Part shown: positions 1 to 10,863 of the stretch, in pieces | Layout of the letters: every line of letters starts with the position of its first letter | How positions within the stretch are numbered: position 1 is the first letter of the stretch | Assembly: GCA_011800805.1 (NCBI GenBank) | Contig: MPNW01000723.1 | Location: 36,380-47,242, forward strand | Direction of reading: 5' to 3' | DNA: 10,863 bases | Source: Hirudo medicinalis | Taxonomy: Eukaryota > Annelida > Clitellata > Hirudinida > Hirudinidae | Notes under the pieces: generated by a model | Database searches by the model: none | The model's input: the letters and a program-made list of their open reading frames with translations, nothing else | What the model was told of the DNA's origin: nothing | Position numbers and translations under genes: made by a program

Positions 1-62
1 CACTACTACTACACCACCACCACCACCACCAACAACAACACCAACAACAACAACAACAATAA
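1..62. repeat. CAC/CAA trinucleotide microsatellite
   Basis: The window opens inside an imperfect trinucleotide array that moves from CAC through CAA to AAT units. It is cut by the window edge. No gene is seen in it. Confidence 0.9.
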
Positions 63-198
63 TAAATAATTTAACATCGAATTGATTCGTATTATTAATA
101 TTATCATAAAAATTACTAACATAAATAAAATTATTATGATTGTGAATAGCAATATTATCAGGTCACCTCTGAATGTTATCCTGACCACCCTGTCGTAC

Positions 199-278
199 CT
201 GCCTTAAGGTACTCCACGGTCTTCAGGCTGACCACCAGGGCCATGCTTGATGTTTGAGTCTGTCCTTTGGGTTTTTGT
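199..278 (-). CDS. Possible internal exon of an unrecognised minus-strand gene
   Basis: On the minus strand a T-rich tract ending in TTTAAG gives a plausible acceptor at 280-279, and a GTACGA donor follows at 198-197. Between them one frame is open for 26 codons, starting with one base of a split codon and ending in phase 1. It encodes a stretch that includes TSSMALVVSLKTVEYLKA, a mixed hydrophobic and charged sequence unlike the repeat-derived frames around it. The segment is clearly more GC-rich than the AT-rich flanks. I do not recognise the protein, and no partner exons were identified in the window; they would be at lower coordinates outside it or in the unassigned DNA up to 2100. It could be a chance open frame. 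Confidence 0.35.
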
Positions 279-305
279 CTTAAAGGAAATAATTTGTTAT
301 AGCTA

Positions 306-415
306 CTGTTGTTATTATTATTATTGTTGTTATTGTTATTATTATTATTAATATTGTTATTATTATTATTATTGTTGTTATTATTTTTATTTATTAATTA
401 TTAATTATTAGTTGA
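306..415. repeat. TTA/TTG trinucleotide microsatellite
   Basis: Imperfect TTA and TTG units, degenerating at the right end into TTAATTA-type sequence. Confidence 0.85.
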
Positions 416-927
416 TTTTTGGATGAACAGCATGCTAATATTAATAGTTATGATAGTTAATAATTATAATATTTTATAATATAACCATTTACACAAGATT
501 TACATACATGCCATCCGTGGGAACATTTAAAGTTGAAATTGGATATTTTTCCGAATATAGAAAAACAAAAAATAATATTTATTCACCTGTCAAAACTCGA
601 AAGCGGATTATTTTTATTGTTTTTTGTTGTTGTTTTTTCTTCCTTTTGCAGATAAAACGACTAAAATCTCCGGGAATAAATCGTTCTTAATTCAAAAATT
701 CGTCTAAAATCCCGCTCAGACATCGACCAGTCCGTCTGCCAAACTGATTCTTGATTTTCTCCGTGATTTTAGGACATTTCCCTGTAAAACTCCAGCGATT
801 GAAAACACGAATCAAGTCAGTCTCAGAAAATGTCAGCTTAGGCCTTGTAAACATTGGCAAGAGTGTCAATGCTCTGGCTCAATTCTCCTGTCCCTAACAG
901 CAGCGCACAATGGATACTCATTATCTC

Positions 928-976
928 CTTCTCTCTCTCTCTTTCTCTCTCTCTGTCCCTCTCTCTCTCTCTCTCC
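928..976. repeat. CT dinucleotide microsatellite
   Basis: CT repeats interrupted by a few T or C insertions. The overlapping open frames here are serine/leucine or arginine/glutamate runs caused by the repeat. Confidence 0.9.
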
Positions 977-1288
977 ATTCGCAGGATCTCTCCGCACCAC
1001 TACCAACTCTTGTTTTGTTTTGAAGATTTGATATCGTATGCTTGGAATTCTTGTTGTGGCATTCATTAGATTGTTCAAAAGTTCAGTGTGGGTGGTTTGG
1101 GAACTTTCAGAGGGGCCCTAAGGTTCTCAGGGCTGGCACCAATGCCGGTTGGGGCGGTGACTTTACAATCTGTCAGCTGATTGGTCAATGCTATCTCTGA
1201 CCTCTGACCCCTTAGATCAATCAACCTCTACCCTTGATTGAGAAGGCTGTAGTTTAACCCCAACATGACCTTTAGGGATATAATCAAA

Positions 1289-1354
1289 CCTCATTAACAT
1301 TTATTATTATAATCTATGAATATCAGGCCTCATTAGCATTCGTTATTATAATCT
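1289..1354. repeat. Short direct repeat, two 27-base copies
   Basis: The segments 1289-1315 and 1328-1354 both begin CCTCATTA and end ATTATAATCT. They differ at three of 27 positions and are offset by 39 bases, suggesting a local duplication of a 39-base unit followed by divergence. Confidence 0.75.
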
Positions 1355-1363
1355 CGCTGGTCG

Positions 1364-1412
1364 ATGTTTTTGTTTTTGTTTTGTTTTGTTTTTGTTTGTT
1401 TGTTTGTTTTTA
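1364..1412. repeat. TTTTG/TTTG microsatellite
   Basis: Run of GTTTT and GTTT units on the plus strand, ending in a short T run. This is a simple repeat; read on the other strand it could also be a degraded poly(A)-like tail, but no retroposon body is recognisable beside it. Confidence 0.8.
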
Positions 1413-1622
1413 AGCAACTTTGACTCATTCTAATTACGCCGACCATGTCACATCTCATGAATTATTCATGACCTGGGAGGAGCCAGCTTCGAAGAGCATG
1501 CTAATGACATTAAAATACTACGATATTTACCAGCTAAAGTGCCAAATGCATCCCATTCATTCAATTCACTTCTATGTCGCAATCGATGTCGATGCATTCA
1601 TTCACTTGCTGATTGAGTCTGG

Positions 1623-1742
1623 ATCATCACCAACGTCGTCGTCACCATTATCATCATCAGCATCATCATCATCATCATCAGCATCACCATAACCATCGTC
1701 GTCGTCGTCGTCATCATCATCATCATCATCATCAACAACATC
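1623..1742. repeat. TCA/TCG/TCC trinucleotide microsatellite
   Basis: Interrupted TCA, TCG and CAC/CAG trinucleotides. Poly-Ser (plus) and poly-Met/Thr (minus) open frames over it are repeat artefacts. Confidence 0.9.
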
Positions 1743-1817
1743 GATGTTGCTAGCTTAAAAAATCCTATGTATTTTTGCGAGTTGCGACATCTAGCGAATA
1801 AATAAACGAACCACAAT

Positions 1818-1890
1818 AAAAATTATAATATTAATTATAACAATTATAATAATTATTGTAGTAATTATAATATTAATTATAACAATAATA
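1818..1890. repeat. AAT/ATT-rich low-complexity tract
   Basis: Imperfect AAT/ATT units with near-duplicate segments AATTATAATATTAATTATAA occurring twice. Confidence 0.75.
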
Positions 1891-2189
1891 AAATTTAAAA
1901 AACTTCACATTAACATCGACATTAATAATTACAAATTGAATGCTAAATAAATCGAAGTCAACTGAAAACGTTCAGTGAAATTAATTAAAATTTTAATTAA
2001 ATCGATTAAAAATCAATAAAAACAAATCATTTTATTTTCCGCGATTCGGAATCTTCCATACGTGCACCTCGACCTTTCAACTCCAGCAAAAACAATCATT
2101 ATTATCATCATCATCATCGAAGACGACGACAAGACTCAGTCCTTGAACTTCTCCAAGAACTTACCTTACCTTACCTCATCTCATCGACA

Positions 2190-2783
2190 ATGATGGCAAG
2201 CAGTTTCAAATCTGATCTCAAGAAGTTCGTCCTGACTGACCTCTCTGACAAAGTTCAAATGGCCCAGCTTGACCCCGCGATCCTGAACAGGGTTGACGTC
2301 TCCAGTATCATTAGCTACGATCACATATTCGTCCAGAAGATCGACGAACAGTTCGAGGAAAACATGAAGAACGTCAGTGCCCTGGACTTGAGGTTCGCGT
2401 CCCTGTGGAAGCCAAAGTGCATCTCTAAGCCGATCCAGCCGAATACGATGTGCATCGTCAAGCACTGCGGTCGCTTCTATAGGGCCCTGACCATCGGGGT
2501 CGGCGAGAATGCCTGCCAAGTCATGTTCGCGGATTTCGGGGGCGTCAAGCAGATTGACAACCACGAGCTGTACCTGCCCCTCCAGGAGTTTATCGAGTCC
2601 CCGATCATGGCCATCGAGTGCATTATAGACTTCGTCTCCATAGCCTACGCCGACGGTCCGTTCGTCAGGGTACCGGTTTATTCCAACTACCACCTCGTAT
2701 GCGGGGAGCACTACGTCAGGGTTTTGTACGTGGACGCCGAGGGCTTGCCCCATGTTGAGTTTTGCATCAAGTACGAGAACTGA
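2190..2783 (+). CDS. Small single extended-Tudor-domain protein
   Basis: This single-exon gene encodes 197 residues ending in TGA. Residues about 86-133 form a Tudor core: GRFYRA (94-99), the strand with FADFGG (113-118), then LPLQEFIESPIMAIEC (129-144), which is the usual continuation of TDRD-type extended Tudor domains. The N-terminal part (36-59, ending in FVQKIDEQFEENM) and the C-terminal part (175-195) look like the split SN-like half that flanks such cores. In this family, aromatic-cage Tudor domains bind symmetrically dimethylated arginine on Piwi-type proteins in germline RNA granules; that role is inferred here. The Asn of the common F-x-D-Y-G-N motif is Gly (residue 118), and Asn normally contacts the ligand, so binding may be altered. 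Two tandem ATGs start the frame; the first is annotated. There are no introns, unlike the RhoGEF gene next door, and third positions are strongly G/C-biased against AT-rich flanks. No signal peptide or membrane segment is seen. It converges with the RhoGEF gene. Confidence 0.88.
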   Translation: MMASSFKSDLKKFVLTDLSDKVQMAQLDPAILNRVDVSSIISYDHIFVQKIDEQFEENMKNVSALDLRFASLWKPKCISKPIQPNTMCIVKHCGRFYRALTIGVGENACQVMFADFGGVKQIDNHELYLPLQEFIESPIMAIECIIDFVSIAYADGPFVRVPVYSNYHLVCGEHYVRVLYVDAEGLPHVEFCIKYEN

Positions 2784-2903
2784 GGGTGGACTGAGAGGAT
2801 GATTTATAGTAGTTTCTGATTTTTTTTGTCATTCTTGTTTTCTGCGAGCGTGCATTTACGTGTGTGTGTGTGTTTAACTTTAAAATAATGATGAGTCTTA
2901 GAT

Positions 2904-2909
2904 AATAAA
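2904..2909 (+). terminator. Poly(A) signal AATAAA of the Tudor gene
   Basis: A canonical AATAAA lies 121 bases past the stop codon and is followed by a T/GT-rich stretch (GTCTTTGTTTTGC), as expected of a cleavage and polyadenylation site. Confidence 0.7.
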
Positions 2910-2954
2910 GTCTTTGTTTTGCTTACTCTTATTTGGATCTTAAGTATTAACTGC

Positions 2955-3134
2955 GATGATGATGACGACGATGACGACGATGACGATGATGATGATGATG
3001 ACGATGATGTTGATGATGTTGATGACGACGATGATGATGACGATGATGATGATGACGACGATGATGATGATGATGACGACGACGACGATGGTGATGATGA
3101 TGACGACGATGATGTTGATGGTGATGATGATGAG
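2955..3134. repeat. GAT/GAC trinucleotide microsatellite
   Basis: About 180 bases of GAT and GAC units with a few GTT or GGT interruptions, starting some 45 bases after the Tudor gene's poly(A) signal. The plus frame reads as poly-Asp and the other frames as poly-Met, poly-His or poly-Ile; none is treated as a gene. Confidence 0.95.
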
Positions 3135-3314
3135 ACCGGTTGTAGACAATCACATCACCATCGTCATCGTCACAACATCACGCTCAACGATCGACCGATT
3201 GCTTTGTAATCACCTTCCTTCATCCGGTAATTATTCGTCATTAAGAATGTAATCATCAAAAAATCATTTTTAGGAAATTTATTTTCTTTATCTTCGTTAA
3301 TTTGTTGTTTTTTT

Positions 3315-3540
3315 TTATATTCTTTTATTATTATTATTATCATATTTAGTATATTAATTATTAATATTATTGTTATTATTATATTAATAATAATTAACCA
3401 TGTGATTATTATAATAATAATTATTGTTATTTTATTAATAATTATTATTATTTTATTAATTATTATTATTTTATTCATTATTATTATTTTATTCATTATT
3501 ATTATTTTATTAATTCTTATTATTTTATTAATAATTATTA
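3315..3540. repeat. ATT/TTA-rich low-complexity tract
   Basis: Imperfect ATT units with a recurrent TTATTATTATTTTATT pattern (roughly 16-18 base higher-order spacing at 3430-3515). Isoleucine-rich open frames here are artefacts. Confidence 0.85.
3524..3529 (-). terminator. Candidate poly(A) signal of the RhoGEF gene
   Basis: This is the first AATAAA met on the minus strand after the RhoGEF stop codon, about 300 bases downstream. It lies inside an AT-rich repeat, where such hexamers arise by chance, so the assignment is weak. Confidence 0.25.
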
Positions 3541-3721
3541 CAACAACAACAACAAAGCAACTGAGAACAGTCAAGCTACTTCCAAATATTTTCAAATTGA
3601 ATTCTGACGGAATAAAAATAATTTCAACAAAAATAAACTGAAAATAAAGGATTATAAAAATAAGTCTGCATATAAAAACGCTCCCAAGAAAGAGTCCGTA
3701 GAAAAACTGTCAATAAGGCAC

Positions 3722-3812
3722 TGGTGATGATGATAGTGATGATGATGATGATGGTGATAGTGATGATGATGGTGATGATCAGGACAACGATGATGGCGAT
3801 GATGATGATGGT
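3722..3812. repeat. GAT/GGTGAT microsatellite
   Basis: GATGAT units with interspersed GGT and AGT on the plus strand, just beyond the RhoGEF stop codon in its probable 3' untranslated region. Confidence 0.85.
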
Positions 3813-3829
3813 GTTGGCGAAGGTCATGT

Positions 3830-9168
<5,339 letters not shown>

Positions 9169-9194
9169 CTGGAAATGGATGAATGAAGCATTAT

Positions 9195-9338
9195 GGATGG
9201 ACGGATGAATTGATAGATGAATGGAAGGGTGGATGGACGGATGAATTGATAGATGAATGGAAGGGTGGACGGACGGATGAATTGATAGATGAATGGAAGG
9301 GTGGATGGACGGATGAATTGATAAATCAATGGAAGGGC
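9195..9338. repeat. 36-base minisatellite, four copies
   Basis: Units at 9195, 9231, 9267 and 9303. The first two are identical, the third differs by one base and the fourth by a few. It is followed by a decaying GGAT/GGAA tetranucleotide tract to about 9395, from which the unit probably arose. The period is a multiple of three, so the plus strand is open ([12 protein letters not shown] repeated), but this is a by-product. Confidence 0.95.
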
Positions 9339-9489
9339 GGAGGAATAGATGGAAGAATGGAAGGATGGAAGGATGGATGGATGGATGGATGGAGGAAAAG
9401 ACGGGAGGATGAGATGGAATACTTTCAATCGCTAAAACGAAATTGGATTCTCTCTTCGTATGATTTACGAGAGGACGACGTTCATTATT

Positions 9490-9622
9490 GTTGCTCTTGT
9501 TGCTCATGTTCCTGTTGTTGCTAATGTTTTGTTTTTGTTGCTGTTGTTGTTGCTAATGTTATTAATGTTATTGTTGTTGTTATTGTTGTTGTTGCCAATG
9601 TTGTTGTTGTTGTTGTTGTTGG
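9490..9622. repeat. TTG trinucleotide microsatellite
   Basis: TTG units with GCT, ATT and AATG interruptions. The best stretch is at 9597-9621. Confidence 0.88.
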
Positions 9623-9718
9623 AGAGAAAGACTCCTTCCCATGAGCTGTTTTAGCTTGCAGCTGTTGTGGTTTCAACTCGAGTTTCTGATAAGGTAGCCG
9701 AGCGAATGTAGAAACCGT

Positions 9719-9746
9719 GAATTATGAATTATGAATTACGAATTAC
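9719..9746. repeat. Heptanucleotide repeat GAATTAY, four copies
   Basis: GAATTAT twice, then GAATTAC twice, followed by ATGCATGCATTCATAATT, which is rich in short palindromes. Confidence 0.85.
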
Positions 9747-9814
9747 ATGCATGCATTCATAATTGCTTTGACGTCTGTGATAGGAATTTTACTATTGCCA
9801 TTGAAGAGGGTGGT

Positions 9815-9963
9815 AATGATGGTGACGACCATGATGATGATGACTACGACGATGATGATGATGACGATGGCTACGACGATGGTGATGATAACGATGACTA
9901 CGACGATGGTGATGATAACGATGACTACGACGATGGTGATGATAACGATGACGGCGACGGTGA
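9815..9963. repeat. GAT/GAC array with three perfect 27-base higher-order units
   Basis: A GAY-rich tract contains three identical tandem units at 9872-9898, 9899-9925 and 9926-9952. In the plus frame each reads YDDGDDNDD. Perfect identity points to recent expansion. Confidence 0.93.
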
Positions 9964-10466
9964 CTATCCCATGTTTAGTTTATTTTGTGGTTCAGAATTC
10001 AGAACTTGTGTTAATGGCAATCAAATGGTGACGTCCAGGTGATGGTGATGTTAACGTTGAGATGATTTTTTTCTTTATCTTTAGTCGAACCATCATTCAC
10101 CAATTAGAGACGCATAAAAACGCGCCAAAAAATCATGAGAAAGTGAAGAGGACGACGACGGCGATGAGCCCGCTAATTTCAAGCACCAGCAAAACACAAC
10201 ATCCTCAAGATTAAACTTGTTCAAATTAGATTAGTCTCGGTGAACTTTAACCCCCTCCTAGGGTTCGCCCTAACTCCACCCTCGGCACGCCCTTCTTTTC
10301 AAAGGCACGCAGGCAGAGGGCAGACCAGACCACGGACAATGGGAAGATTGTGTGTGGTCGTCAAAACTCAACGAGTCGATCATTATTTTCAGGTCGCATT
10401 TAAAGCTGCGTTTGCATCCGGAATGTCTGGAATAATGAAAAAATACTTGGAATGTCTTTCAAATCG

Positions 10467-10477
10467 CCCCCCCCCCC
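10467..10477. repeat. Homopolymer of 11 C
   Basis: An uninterrupted C run, a likely place for length errors. Confidence 0.9.
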
Positions 10478-10499
10478 GTCCTTGAATAGGATTTGAAAG

Positions 10500-10500
10500 T

Positions 10501-10531
<31 letters not shown>

Positions 10532-10560
10532 TCAGTCAGTCTCTCTCTCTCTCTCTCTCA
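10500..10560. repeat. Compound microsatellite CAGC, then CAGT, then CT
   Basis: About seven CAGC units change to CAGT units and then to a CT run, each array grading into the next by a single-base change. Confidence 0.93.
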
Positions 10561-10744
10561 GTTGTTTCCACTACTCGGAGGTTTCCACATTCCTCTGCTT
10601 TTCCAATGTTATTCCACATTTCTTCGGCTCAGTTCGAGTGCTAGCCGCGTCTCGGGATTGTTTGAAAAATTGGAGCCTGATGTTTGCGTTATTTAAAAAA
10701 CATTTTAAAACATTTATCGGTTTATTATGCTTTTTATTTTTTTG

Positions 10745-10745
10745 C

Positions 10746-10827
<82 letters not shown>

Positions 10828-10846
10828 TAATAATAATAACTTTGCT
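10745..10846. repeat. AAT trinucleotide microsatellite
   Basis: A nearly perfect AAT array with single AAC and GAT interruptions, close to the end of the window. Confidence 0.95.
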
Positions 10847-10863
10847 ACTACTCTCAGTCGTTG

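Larger units (their letters stand above)
279..2189. other. Intergenic or intronic DNA, mostly microsatellites
   Basis: No gene is recognised in this 1.9 kb. It contains ATT, CT, TTTG and TCA arrays listed separately, a short diverged direct repeat (1289-1354), a hairpin (1217-1241) and a 17-base palindrome (1455-1471). The longest non-repetitive open frame is on the minus strand at about 687-883 (some 65 codons, no convincing start, no family recognised). A G-rich patch at 1090-1160 stands out from the AT-rich background, but I cannot assign it. The last 130 bases are probably the 5' leader of the Tudor gene. Confidence 0.6.
3135..3829. other. Intergenic space between the convergent genes
   Basis: No gene is seen. 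The stretch holds a short CATCGT-type patch, a long ATT array and a GAT array, both listed separately, and probably the 3' untranslated region of the minus-strand RhoGEF gene. Confidence 0.6.
9169..10863. other. Non-coding or unassigned DNA, mostly tandem repeats
   Basis: No confident gene is seen. Besides the repeats listed separately, unique stretches occur at 9400-9515, 9625-9715, 10040-10460 and 10560-10740. A possible plus-strand two-part frame (9731-10038 and 10085-10214) is discussed as a finding. The upstream exons of the RhoGEF gene may lie here but were not recognised. Confidence 0.5.

Noticed and set aside
687..883. Minus-strand frame reading SETDLIRVFNRWSFTGK in part
   Set aside because: The composition looks protein-like, but there is no ATG near the start, no convincing acceptor and no family I recognise; kept only as a mention.
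1364..1412. TTTTG run considered as the reverse poly(A) tail of a retroposon
   Set aside because: No element body, target-site duplication or internal promoter boxes could be identified next to it.
2181..2753. Long minus-strand open frame of 190 codons opposite the Tudor gene
   Set aside because: It mirrors the G/C-biased third positions of the Tudor gene, has no recognisable domain, and the plus strand has clear family motifs.
2919..3252. Poly-Asp, poly-Met, poly-His and poly-Ile open frames
   Set aside because: All frames of a stop-free GAT/GAC microsatellite are open; none has unique coding sequence of substance.
9195..9338. Regularly spaced repeats that could be mistaken for a CRISPR array
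   Set aside because: The units are directly adjacent with no unique spacers, and the genome is an animal's.
9560..9700. Minus-strand frame reading KLELKPQQLQAKTAHGKESF then a Thr run, considered as an upstream RhoGEF exon
   Set aside because: The Thr run is the TTG microsatellite read in reverse, and there is no donor site before the stop.
10240..10485. Plus-strand frame of 81 codons ending in poly-Pro from the C run
   Set aside because: The poly-Pro comes from the 11-C homopolymer and the rest has no recognisable domain or splice context.

Overview
The window looks like nuclear DNA from an invertebrate animal, most likely a lophotrochozoan (annelid or mollusc). The species guess is inference. 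What the sequence shows is AT-rich DNA packed with tri- and tetranucleotide microsatellites, protein-coding exons separated by GT-AG introns, animal-type protein families (extended Tudor, Dbl-family RhoGEF, AIF-1 EF-hand), and no bacterial operon layout. One unresolved base (N, 7642) inside a long microsatellite marks it as draft assembly.

Layout. Positions 1-2189 are mostly repeats and unique AT-rich DNA, with one possible minus-strand exon of an unrecognised gene at 199-278. Positions 2190-2783 (+) hold a compact, GC-rich, intronless gene for a 197-residue protein built around one extended Tudor domain, with a poly(A) signal at 2904. Positions 3830-9168 (-) hold the 3' part of a PLEKHG4/puratrophin-1-like RhoGEF in eight recognisable exons: linker, three DH exons, two PH exons, a Ser-rich tail exon and a short terminal exon. 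The Tudor gene and the RhoGEF gene are convergent. Inside the unusually long 2.6 kb intron between the DH and PH exons lie two same-strand exons (7198-7239 and 5855-5953) of a different gene, an AIF-1/Iba1-type EF-hand protein. Positions 9169-10863 are repeats and unassigned DNA; the 5' part of the RhoGEF gene should lie further right or beyond the window.

The main surprise is the state of the RhoGEF locus. Two of its exons (DH and PH) each lack exactly one base relative to an otherwise well-conserved reading frame. The exon expected to encode the last DH helix was not found, and AIF-1 exons sit in its place with phases that cannot be spliced into the RhoGEF frame. This fits either a draft misassembly with base errors (helped by the repeats at 5300-5640 and 7470-7750) or a truly nested gene with a decaying host. 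I see no sign of a prokaryotic-type defence system, CRISPR array or intact transposon. The three genes have no evident functional link: a germline/RNA-granule type domain, Rho GTPase activation, and calcium/actin binding.
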